Source of the DNA: Tatlockia sp.
Lineage (GTDB): Bacteria > Cyanobacteriota > Cyanobacteriia > Cyanobacteriales > Chroococcidiopsidaceae
Assembly (NCBI GenBank): GCA_013698215.1
Contig: JACCVJ010000235.1
Span: 1-7,622 of the forward strand
Length of the DNA: 7,622 nt
Reading direction: 5' to 3'
Shown here: in pieces, positions 1 to 5,094 of the stretch
Numbering within the stretch: the first letter of the stretch is position 1
Layout: every line of letters starts with the position of its first letter
Notes under the pieces: generated by a model
Database searches by the model: none
Seen by the model: only the letters and a program-made list of their open reading frames with translations
Told to the model about the DNA's origin: nothing
Position numbers and translations under genes: made by a program

Positions 1-5
1 ACTGC

Positions 6-29
6 AACAATCCCCTGGTAGGGGATGTT
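6..29. other. Small hairpin upstream of the chelatase-like gene
   Basis: TCCCC at 11-15 and GGGGA at 21-25 are perfect inverted arms around the loop TGGTA. AACA at 6-9 can pair with TGTT at 26-29 across a one-base bulge, giving about nine pairs. No T-run follows, so it is a weak candidate for an intrinsic terminator of whatever lies to the left. It could equally be leader structure or an operator for the gene at 99. The stem is visible; its function is inferred. Confidence 0.3.
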
Positions 30-50
30 AACCTAATGAATGAAGAATTG

Positions 51-85
51 TTTATCTAGCCCAACAATTTTAAATTTATCTAGCC
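51..85 (+). repeat. 11-bp direct repeat in the leader of the chelatase-like gene
   Basis: TTTATCTAGCC occurs at 51-61 and again at 75-85, 24 bp apart start to start, directly before the ribosome-binding site. It may be a short slippage duplication or a paired regulator site. The copies are identical; no function can be read from the sequence. Confidence 0.45.
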
Positions 86-90
86 GAGGA
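86..90 (+). promoter_or_regulatory. Ribosome-binding site fixing the GTG start
   Basis: GAGGA lies eight bases before the GTG at 99. No ATG in this frame lies nearby that would give a better placed start, so this site supports the GTG as the start of the chelatase-like protein. Confidence 0.6.
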
Positions 91-98
91 TCTTTATA

Positions 99-1253
99 GT
101 GGTAGCTACCCCTGAAAAATCTCAATTATTTGTACCCACTCAAGCAACAGGTAAAGATCGAGTTGCCGTATTGCTGATGGGTTACGGTGAAGTTGAAAGC
201 TACGAGGATTTTGCTAACTACAACGAACAAGCTTTAAATCTGCTTACAGCTAAATTTGCTCCTGTACCAACGTGGATTTATCCGCCTCTAGCGAAGTTAT
301 TAGCCTTGTTCGATCGCCATGAATGGGATCACCAGCACGATCATTTTGTCTCGCCTCACAATGCCATTTTTGAAGACCAACGGGCGGGAATTGAAAAATT
401 CTTGCAAGCTAAATGGGGCAACCAAATTCAAGTATTCAAAGCCTTCAACTTTTGCGCGCCTTTCCTCCCCGACCAAGTGCTTGAAGAAATCAAGGCTCAA
501 GGTTTTGACAAGCTGCTAATTTATCCTTTATTAGTTGTAGATTCAATTTTTACTAGCGGAATTGCCGTCGAGCAAGTCAACCAAGCTTTAACCAAACTAG
601 CCGATGATGGCGAACATTGGGTTAAAGGACAGCGTTATATTCCTTCTTTTTACAACGAAAGTGCCTACATTAAGTTGATGGCACAAATGGTTGAGGAGAA
701 AATTGCCACAGATTTAGCGGCGGCTTATTTGCCTTCCCAAATTGGCATTGTGCTAATGAATCACGGTTGCCCACACAAAGCAAAAGGCTTTACTTCGGGC
801 ATTGTGGAAAGTCAAGCACTTTACGATCGCGTTAGAGATGAATTGATCAACCGCTACGCCCTAATCTCCGTTGGCTGGCTCAATCACGATACACCCCTAA
901 TTGACTGGACGCAGCCCAACGCCTTTGTAGCTGCTAGTAATTTAATTGATTTGGGTGCAAAGGCGATCGTATTTATGCCTATCGGTTTTGCCACCGAAAA
1001 TCACGAAACTTTGTTAGACGTTGACCACATCATTCATGCTTTGCAACGTAAGCATTCGGCAGTAAATTATATTCAAATGCCTTGTGTAAACGATCGCTCA
1101 GAATTTATGGAAATGGCGGCCGATTGGGCTAATCCCCATATTGCCGAATTGTTAGCCGAGCAAGCGGTGTCTGTCAATCCCCAGATGGCTGTAGCGCACG
1201 TTCATGACCCTCATAGTCACGACCATGAGGGCGGACACCACCACCATCATTAA
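99..1253 (+). CDS. Divergent ferrochelatase-family protein with histidine-rich C-terminus
   Basis: A 384-residue protein of the HemH/CbiX-type class II chelatase fold, which in characterised members inserts a divalent metal into a tetrapyrrole. The N-terminal half starts with VAVLLMGYGEVES (22-34), matching the 'LLLNLGGPE' opening of ferrochelatases. The C-terminal half has MNHGCPHK (220-227), equivalent to the 'SAHGLP' segment, with the catalytic histidine at 222, and FATENHETLLDVD (297-309), equivalent to 'SEHIETLEEID', with the catalytic glutamate at 303. Elsewhere it departs from true HemH: the usual RY..P porphyrin-site segment reads FNFCAP (116-121), and there is no C-terminal chlorophyll-binding helix as found in many cyanobacterial ferrochelatases. 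The last 18 residues hold ten histidines and end in five, as in metal-storing tails of some nickel and cobalt chelatases. No signal peptide, so probably cytoplasmic. I am confident of the fold; metal and substrate are unknown, so I give no hemH symbol. Confidence 0.8.
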   Translation: MVATPEKSQLFVPTQATGKDRVAVLLMGYGEVESYEDFANYNEQALNLLTAKFAPVPTWIYPPLAKLLALFDRHEWDHQHDHFVSPHNAIFEDQRAGIEKFLQAKWGNQIQVFKAFNFCAPFLPDQVLEEIKAQGFDKLLIYPLLVVDSIFTSGIAVEQVNQALTKLADDGEHWVKGQRYIPSFYNESAYIKLMAQMVEEKIATDLAAAYLPSQIGIVLMNHGCPHKAKGFTSGIVESQALYDRVRDELINRYALISVGWLNHDTPLIDWTQPNAFVAASNLIDLGAKAIVFMPIGFATENHETLLDVDHIIHALQRKHSAVNYIQMPCVNDRSEFMEMAADWANPHIAELLAEQAVSVNPQMAVAHVHDPHSHDHEGGHHHHH

Positions 1254-1261
1254 ATAGCTGT

Positions 1262-1289
1262 GCGTGTAGGGCAAATAGGTCTTACACGC
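1262..1289. terminator. Likely shared terminator hairpin of two convergent genes
   Basis: GCGTGTA (1262-1268) and TACACGC (1283-1289) form a perfect 7-bp stem. Inner pairs GGGC with GTCT extend it to 11 pairs including two G-T wobbles, around a six-base loop. It fills the 28-bp gap between convergent genes and its right arm covers the stop codon of the flavoprotein gene. There is no strong T-run on either side, so it may only stall polymerase or protect 3' ends. Confidence 0.5.
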
Positions 1290-1821
1290 CTCTTAACTTC
1301 CGGGTATTGTCTACTAAACTTTTCGCAAAATCGTCAAAGCGCTGGGCAACTTTTTCATCCAAAATCTTCCCCTCTGGTGAAAAGGCTTTCCAAGCTTCAG
1401 GAATAGCAATTTGCTCTGGAATTACCCAAGCGTGTACCCAACGCATAATTACTCGTAAGTCATTGAGGGCGTTACTGTTAGCTTGACCGCCCAAAACGCT
1501 AATTAATCCTGCAACTTTACCGTCTAACTGCTCAAAGCTCATTAAGTCGAGAGCATTTTTAAGTACGCCGCTAACACTCCCGTGGTACTCTGGTGTCGCT
1601 AAAATCAATCCGTCAGCTTCTTTTACTACCTTTTGCAGTTTCTCTACATCCGGAAAGTCTGGATACTCTCCCCCATTGCAAAATGGTAAATTCATTTGGC
1701 GCAAGTCTAAGATTTCTACCTCTGCTCCCAAAGCTTCGGCGCGTCTTACTGCTATATTCAAGGCAATTTGGCTGTAAGAATCAACCCGCAAACTTCCGCC
1801 GATACCAACAATTTTGACCAT
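1282..1821 (-). CDS. NADPH-dependent FMN reductase family flavoprotein
   Basis: A 179-residue flavodoxin-fold oxidoreductase, the usual length for the SsuE/ChrR/ArsH-like NADPH-dependent FMN reductase family. Motifs: an opening strand MVKIVGIGGSLR followed by the FMN phosphate loop GSLRVDSYS (9-17); the family hallmark PEYHGSVSGVLKNALD (77-92), which packs against the flavin ring; and LGGQANSNA (110-118), which closes the FMN site. No signal or membrane segment, so cytosolic. Family members reduce free FMN, quinones, chromate or azo dyes with NAD(P)H; which one applies here cannot be read from sequence. The ATG has a strong Shine-Dalgarno. The gene is divergent from ftsH and convergent with the chelatase-like gene. 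A link to the flavin or redox supply of either neighbour is possible but unsupported. Confidence 0.9.
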   Translation of the reverse strand: MVKIVGIGGSLRVDSYSQIALNIAVRRAEALGAEVEILDLRQMNLPFCNGGEYPDFPDVEKLQKVVKEADGLILATPEYHGSVSGVLKNALDLMSFEQLDGKVAGLISVLGGQANSNALNDLRVIMRWVHAWVIPEQIAIPEAWKAFSPEGKILDEKVAQRFDDFAKSLVDNTRKLRGV

Positions 1822-1832
1822 AGCTTTTTTAA

Positions 1833-1838
1833 CCTCCT
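1833..1838 (-). promoter_or_regulatory. Strong Shine-Dalgarno of the flavoprotein gene
   Basis: On the minus strand AGGAGG lies eleven bases before the ATG whose complement is at 1819-1821. It is the fullest anti-16S match in the window and supports that start codon. Confidence 0.7.
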
Positions 1839-1843
1839 AAACT

Positions 1844-1851
1844 GCGATCGC
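1844..1851. repeat. HIP1 octamer GCGATCGC
   Basis: Exact copy of the highly iterated palindrome of cyanobacteria, here in the leader of the flavoprotein gene. Other exact copies lie at 4312-4319, 5076-5083, 6128-6135, 6436-6443, 6960-6967 and 7321-7328. Confidence 0.9.
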
Positions 1852-1859
1852 CTAAAAAC

Positions 1860-1885
1860 TCGTACTCGGTACGACTACATATAAT
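1860..1885. promoter_or_regulatory. Dyad plus perfect -10 hexamer in the divergent promoter region
   Basis: TCGTAC (1860-1865) and GTACGA (1869-1874) are perfect arms around the three-base spacer TCG. Six bases beyond is TATAAT (1880-1885), a consensus -10 on the plus strand and, read the other way, part of an AT-rich ATTATATG stretch that could serve the flavoprotein gene. No good -35 sits at the expected distance on the plus strand. A dyad next to a -10 in a divergent gap is typical of an operator; the regulator is unknown. Confidence 0.35.
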
Positions 1886-1947
1886 TTAACAAAGTTTGAT
1901 GCAAATTTGAATGCTTGGCTGAAGTTATATCTTGAGGATTACAGCAA

Positions 1948-1975
1948 TAATTGAAAGCGATCACAGTAATTGAAA
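1948..1975 (+). repeat. Direct repeat TAATTGAAA upstream of ftsH
   Basis: TAATTGAAA occurs at 1948-1956 and 1967-1975, each preceded by ACAG (with three extra bases in the first copy), 19 bp apart. It lies about 100 bp before the chosen ftsH start. The spacing of nearly two helical turns would suit tandem regulator binding, but nothing shows this directly. Confidence 0.35.
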
Positions 1976-2005
1976 CAAGAAAGTTAGACTAGATTGGAGA
2001 ATAGA

Positions 2006-2050
2006 TATATTTTTGAGTTAAATAATGGTTGTTCGTCAAAAGACAGAGGG
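2006..2050 (+). promoter_or_regulatory. Candidate -10 and ribosome-binding site of ftsH
   Basis: TATATT at 2006-2011 matches a -10 hexamer at five of six positions, with no convincing -35. GAGGG at 2046-2050 is a Shine-Dalgarno nine bases before the ATG at 2060. If the -10 is real, transcription begins after the upstream TTG at 1994, which would exclude that alternative start. The ribosome-binding site is clear; the promoter is tentative. Confidence 0.4.
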
Positions 2051-2059
2051 CAATTAAAT

Positions 2060-3985
2060 ATGAATATTTCCCGGAAAAAAGCATTGAAAAGTCAGCAATC
2101 ATCAGAAAGGTTAGCTAAGAATAGAGGTACAGCAAAGCAACGTCTAGCAACCTTAGCAGCCGGATCGTTGCTAATAGTGCAGTCAATGCTTTTCGGTACG
2201 TTTCCGGCTAACGCCCAAAAGTCAGAAACTGAGGCTTTATCTTATGGCGAACTGTTAGAAAAAATCGATAGCGGTGAAGTGACGAGGGTTGAATTAGATC
2301 CAGAACAACCCATCGCCAAAGTCAAGCTGCGCGGGCAAAAGCCGGATGCGCCTTTGGAGGAAGTCAGAATTTTTGACCAAAACCCAGAGCTAATTAAAAA
2401 AATCCTCAGCAAAAAAAATATTGATTTAGAGTTCAATTCCTCAGCTAATAGTAAAGCCGCCATGTGGTTTTTACTTAACTTATTGTGGATTGTGCCATTA
2501 ATTGCGATTATGCTGCTATTTTTGCGCCGCTCCGCCAATACTGGTAGCCAAGCGATGAATTTTGGCAAATCAAAGGCTCGTTTTCAAATGGAAGCAAAAA
2601 CCGGGATAACTTTTAGCGATGTAGCCGGGATTGATGAAGCTAAAGAAGAATTAGAAGAAGTAGTTACTTTTTTAAAGCAGCCAGAGCGCTTTACAGCGAT
2701 TGGGGCAAAAATTCCTAAAGGAGTATTGCTAATTGGTGCGCCGGGAACAGGTAAAACTTTGCTGGCTAAAGCGATTTCTGGAGAAGCGGGAGTACCATTT
2801 TTTAGCATTTCTGGCTCTGAATTTGTAGAAATGTTTGTAGGGGTGGGTGCTTCTCGTGTCCGCGATTTATTTAAGAAAGCCAAAGAAAATGCCCCTTGTC
2901 TAATTTTCATCGATGAAATCGACGCTGTAGGAAGACAAAGAGGTACAGGAATAGGGGGCGGAAATGACGAAAGAGAACAAACCTTAAACCAACTACTTAC
3001 AGAAATGGACGGGTTTGAGGCAAATACAGGGATTATTATTATTGCTGCTACCAACCGCCCAGATGTGTTAGATGTCGCCTTATTGCGTCCGGGACGTTTC
3101 GATCGCCAAGTAACGGTAGATACTCCCGACTTAAAAGGGCGATTAGAAATACTACAAGTTCACGCTCGCAATAAAAAAGTCGATCCTTCCGTATCGATAG
3201 AAGAAGTCGCTAGACGCACCCCAGGCTTTACCGGAGCAGATTTAGCCAACTTACTCAATGAAGCGGCAATTCTCACCGCCAGACGGCGTAAAGAGGCGAT
3301 TACAGTGCTAGAAATTGATAACGCCGTAGATCGAGTAGTTGCGGGAATGGAAGGTACGCCTTTAGTTGATAGCAAGAGCAAGCGCTTGATTGCTTATCAT
3401 GAAATCGGACACGCCTTGATTGCTACCAAGCTCAAACACCACGATCCTTTGCAGAAAGTAACGCTAATTCCACGCGGACAAGCAAAAGGATTGACTTGGT
3501 TTACTCCTGATGAAGAACAAGGTTTGCTCTCAAGAGTGCAGATTTTAGCCAAAATTACGGCTACTTTGGGCGGTAGAGCCGCCGAAGAAGTGGTATTTGG
3601 GAGAGGAGAAATTACGACAGGCGCAGGTCAAGATATCCAACAATTGACCAGCATAGCGCGGCAAATGGTAACAAAGTTTGGGATGAGCGATTTAGGGCTA
3701 GTTGTACTGGAAGAACAAAGCAGCGACGTGTTTTTAGGTAGAGATTTAGGGAGGAAGTCGGAGTCTTCTGAAGAAATCGCCTGTAAAGTTGATGCTCAAG
3801 TTAGAGAAATAATTGGCAAGTGTTACGAGAAGGCTTTAGAGATTCTTCAAGAGCATCGCGCTTTGATGGATTTGCTGGTAGAGCAGCTAATTGAACTTGA
3901 AACCATAGAAGGAGACGTTTTCCGGCAAACTGTTACTAAATTTGCCCAGCCTACAGACAAAAAACTAACTCTCGCTAAAAAATAG
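2060..3985 (+). CDS. ftsH: ATP-dependent zinc metalloprotease FtsH, thylakoid FtsH2-like type
   Basis: A 641-residue membrane-bound AAA+ protease that unfolds and degrades membrane and some soluble proteins; cyanobacterial and chloroplast homologues work as hexamers and remove damaged photosystem II D1. Order of parts: first hydrophobic segment (about 29-48) ending in a signal-peptidase-like ANA/Q (50-53); FtsH extracellular domain (about 55-128); transmembrane helix (133-155); AAA module with Walker A GAPGTGKT (226-233), pore-loop FVG (259-261), Walker B LIFIDEID (281-288) and second region of homology through ATNRP...RPGRFDR (330-349); peptidase domain with the zinc motif HEIGH (447-451) and the likely third ligand Asp525. 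QKVTLIPRGQAKGLTWFTP (465-483) resembles the FtsH2/VAR2 branch. An in-frame TTG at 1994 would add 22 residues but has no Shine-Dalgarno, so I choose the ATG at 2060. Length is normal and every catalytic motif is intact. Confidence 0.95.
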   Translation: MNISRKKALKSQQSSERLAKNRGTAKQRLATLAAGSLLIVQSMLFGTFPANAQKSETEALSYGELLEKIDSGEVTRVELDPEQPIAKVKLRGQKPDAPLEEVRIFDQNPELIKKILSKKNIDLEFNSSANSKAAMWFLLNLLWIVPLIAIMLLFLRRSANTGSQAMNFGKSKARFQMEAKTGITFSDVAGIDEAKEELEEVVTFLKQPERFTAIGAKIPKGVLLIGAPGTGKTLLAKAISGEAGVPFFSISGSEFVEMFVGVGASRVRDLFKKAKENAPCLIFIDEIDAVGRQRGTGIGGGNDEREQTLNQLLTEMDGFEANTGIIIIAATNRPDVLDVALLRPGRFDRQVTVDTPDLKGRLEILQVHARNKKVDPSVSIEEVARRTPGFTGADLANLLNEAAILTARRRKEAITVLEIDNAVDRVVAGMEGTPLVDSKSKRLIAYHEIGHALIATKLKHHDPLQKVTLIPRGQAKGLTWFTPDEEQGLLSRVQILAKITATLGGRAAEEVVFGRGEITTGAGQDIQQLTSIARQMVTKFGMSDLGLVVLEEQSSDVFLGRDLGRKSESSEEIACKVDAQVREIIGKCYEKALEILQEHRALMDLLVEQLIELETIEGDVFRQTVTKFAQPTDKKLTLAKK

Positions 3986-4037
3986 CACCCAAAAAATATA
4001 GAGACGTTGCAGCACCCAAAAAATATAGAGACGTTGC
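3984..4037 (+). repeat. Perfect 27-bp tandem duplication at the ftsH stop codon
   Basis: Two identical 27-bp units lie at 3984-4010 and 4011-4037. Each starts AGCACCC, continues with an A-run and ends GAGACGTTGC. The first unit begins on the last two bases of the ftsH TAG stop. The second unit carries the left arm of the palindrome that follows, so the first unit is an orphan half-arm, consistent with replication slippage that duplicated the edge of the palindrome. Confidence 0.9.
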
Positions 4038-4052
4038 AGTGCAACGTCTCTA
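4018..4052 (-). terminator. Strong palindrome, intrinsic terminator of the M23 peptidase gene
   Basis: TAGAGACGTTGCA (4026-4038) and TGCAACGTCTCTA (4040-4052) are perfect 13-bp arms around a single base. On the minus strand the stem is followed at once by TATATTTTTT (complement of 4018-4027), a textbook intrinsic terminator placed just past the peptidase stop codon. On the plus strand it lies about 40 bp past the ftsH stop and is followed only by CAAATATT, so it is a weaker terminator there. The arms resemble a palindromic repeat I recall as scattered between genes in several cyanobacterial genomes; that is memory, not a search result. Confidence 0.8.
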
Positions 4053-4059
4053 CAAATAT

Positions 4060-4740
4060 TCAAAATTCTGAAACTTTGCTATTGACTAACTGCTGTTGAC
4101 TAACGGCGGTTTTTTGAATATTTGATGGTTGTTGAGCATACATCGCCCTCAACACCAACGCCGGATCTACATAATTGTTGCCATACTTAAGCCCCCAATG
4201 CAAGTGAGGGCCTGTAGTTCGTCCAGTCATCCCTACGCGCCCGATTCGAGTCCCCGCGCCTAATACTTGACCTTCTCGAATTTGTATGCCTCCTTCACGA
4301 TCAACTAAATAGCGATCGCTTACAGTTATCTCTACGTTTCCTTTCATGTGGCAATACTTATGTTCCCACTGCCCCGATTGAATTATGATGTGGGTTCCGC
4401 AAGCACTCTTATCAGCTACTTTGACAACCTTTCCTGCCCACCAACTACGAATATAACTCCCTTGGGGTGCAGCTAAGTCTAAACCGCCGTGAAATTCCCA
4501 ATTAGAGCCACCCGTCGCCGAGCGCCGATAGCCAAAAGGTGAACTATAACCGCGAAAATTCTCGACCGGAAAAGACGCACCACGCCAAGTATTTCTACTT
4601 GCTACTTGGTTGTCCTCTGCTTCTAAAGCTTTAACGCTTTGTTGCCCAGATAAAAAAGCTGGTACAGTAACTATACTTATAACAGCTAACAATATTTGCA
4701 GATAATGAGTCTGACGATAGGGTTTAGATAATTGGCTCAT
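4060..4740 (-). CDS. Secreted M23-family peptidoglycan metallopeptidase
   Basis: A 226-residue zinc endopeptidase of the lysostaphin/LytM type, which cuts peptide cross-links in peptidoglycan or, in degenerate members, activates amidases. A hydrophobic segment (about 14-31) followed by VKA/L (36-39) looks like a cleavable signal peptide, so it probably acts in the periplasm. The catalytic domain fills about 62-196: first zinc ligands in FHGGLDL (His84, Asp88), then the WEHKYCHM segment with catalytic His131, and TTGPHLHWG with His179 and zinc ligand His181. All active-site residues are present, so an active enzyme is likely. No LysM or coiled-coil targeting domain is visible and the tail (203-226) is Gln/Ser-rich and probably disordered. 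The ATG is preceded by GGAGG (complement of 4751-4755) ten bases upstream. It converges on ftsH and shares a palindrome with it. Confidence 0.9.
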   Translation of the reverse strand: MSQLSKPYRQTHYLQILLAVISIVTVPAFLSGQQSVKALEAEDNQVASRNTWRGASFPVENFRGYSSPFGYRRSATGGSNWEFHGGLDLAAPQGSYIRSWWAGKVVKVADKSACGTHIIIQSGQWEHKYCHMKGNVEITVSDRYLVDREGGIQIREGQVLGAGTRIGRVGMTGRTTGPHLHWGLKYGNNYVDPALVLRAMYAQQPSNIQKTAVSQQQLVNSKVSEF

Positions 4741-4842
4741 ACTTAAAACTCCTCCACAAAAAATACAAACACCGATATTTAGCCAGTAATCAAGTTATTA
4801 TTCCCAATATTGAGTTTTGGTAATGATAACTTATAAAACTTG

Positions 4843-4863
4843 TGGGTAATTAATCGTTACCTG
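4843..4863. promoter_or_regulatory. Inverted repeat GGTAA-N7-TTACC
   Basis: GGTAA at 4845-4849 and TTACC at 4857-4861 surround a seven-base spacer; flanking wobble pairs could lengthen an RNA stem. It lies about 105 bp before the M23 start and could be an operator or part of its leader. Weak on its own because the arms are only 5 bp. Confidence 0.25.
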
Positions 4864-4888
4864 CAAGCATATTTCCTTAATGTCAACG

Positions 4889-4952
4889 ACCTATCTTACC
4901 CTATGGGTGATTCTGTAGAGCAGGGTAAGAGATTCTCCGGTGAAAGTTAGGT
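4889..4952. other. Bipartite inverted repeat, possible structured leader or operator
   Basis: TCTTACCCT (4894-4902) pairs perfectly with AGGGTAAGA (4922-4930) around a 19-base loop. The adjoining ACCTA (4889-4893) pairs with TAGGT (4948-4952), leaving a 17-base bulge at 4931-4947. Together they form a 14-pair two-part helix. It could be a structured RNA in the M23 leader or a DNA binding site. It does not match the conserved core of any riboswitch I can recall. Confidence 0.35.
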
Positions 4953-4963
4953 AATCTACAACA

Positions 4964-4982
4964 CAATTTTGCGAAAAAATTG
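4964..4982. other. 7-bp hairpin CAATTTT-GCGAA-AAAATTG
   Basis: CAATTTT (4964-4970) and AAAATTG (4976-4982) are perfect arms around GCGAA. It lies about 40 bp upstream of the predicted rightward -35. It is AT-rich, so some chance of coincidence; its operator or hairpin role is inferred. Confidence 0.35.
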
Positions 4983-4993
4983 CCAACATTGCC

Positions 4994-5008
4994 GAAGTTA
5001 AAAACTTC
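4994..5008. promoter_or_regulatory. Operator-like dyad GAAGTT-AAA-AACTTC
   Basis: Perfect 6-bp arms at 4994-4999 and 5003-5008 around AAA, thirteen bases before the predicted -35 of the small membrane protein gene. Size and position suit a dimeric regulator, but no regulator gene lies in the window. Confidence 0.35.
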
Positions 5009-5021
5009 CCACGTTAAGGTT

Positions 5022-5050
5022 TTGTAAATAGGCTGGTTTATCGTTAAAAT
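5022..5050 (+). promoter_or_regulatory. Predicted promoter of the small membrane protein gene
   Basis: TTGTAA (5022-5027, four of six consensus) and TAAAAT (5045-5050, five of six) are separated by the ideal 17 bp. Transcription would start near 5057, giving a leader of about 38 bases to the ATG at 5095. Confidence 0.45.
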
Positions 5051-5075
5051 TCTTTAAGCAGGGTTTTTAAGTTTA

Positions 5076-5083
5076 GCGATCGC
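5076..5083. repeat. HIP1 octamer GCGATCGC
   Basis: Exact HIP1 copy inside the 10-bp palindrome AGCGATCGCT (5075-5084), in the predicted leader of the small membrane protein gene. Confidence 0.9.
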
Positions 5084-5094
5084 TCAACCTATAT

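Larger units (their letters stand above)
4741..5094. other. 354-bp divergent intergenic region rich in inverted repeats, no gene
   Basis: No open reading frame with a credible start is present. The region holds the Shine-Dalgarno of the M23 gene, four inverted repeats (4843-4863, 4889-4952, 4964-4982, 4994-5008), two adjacent ATTGCC direct copies (4979-4984, 4988-4993), a -35/-10 pair facing right (5022-5050) and a HIP1 octamer (5076-5083). A perfect TTGACA on the minus strand (complement of 4881-4886) could be a -35 for the M23 gene, but no good -10 follows at the normal distance. Confidence 0.7.

Noticed and set aside
1236..1253. Artificial His-tag or vector sequence
   Set aside because: Codons are mixed, the tail grades into an upstream His/Asp-rich stretch, and the flanking DNA is plain genomic sequence running into the next gene.
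1994..2059. TTG-started extension of FtsH by 22 residues
   Set aside because: It has no Shine-Dalgarno, its residues do not resemble FtsH N-termini, and a better start (ATG at 2060 with GAGGG) lies just downstream.
2584..3054. Minus-strand open frame of 156 codons inside ftsH
   Set aside because: It is antisense to the Walker and pore-loop coding region of a strongly conserved gene; its translation is low-complexity Ser/Pro and hydrophobic with no recognisable domain.
3984..4037. CRISPR array
   Set aside because: The two 27-bp units are directly adjacent with no spacer, and no cas gene is present.
3847..4044. Minus-strand open frame with repeated peptide NVSIFFGC
   Set aside because: The peptide repeat is just the 27-bp tandem duplication read in translation, and the rest is antisense to the end of ftsH.
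4903..4950. Plus-strand mini-frame of 15 codons (ATG to TAG) inside the inverted repeat
   Set aside because: No Shine-Dalgarno, very short, and it lies upstream of the predicted promoter; a frame of this size is expected by chance.
4741..5094. c-di-AMP (ydaO-type) or other known riboswitch in front of the M23 peptidase
   Set aside because: Such riboswitches often precede cell-wall hydrolase genes, so I compared both strands with the conserved core as I remember it, including the CCGACAGCTAAC-like segment, and found no match. A covariance-model search would settle it.
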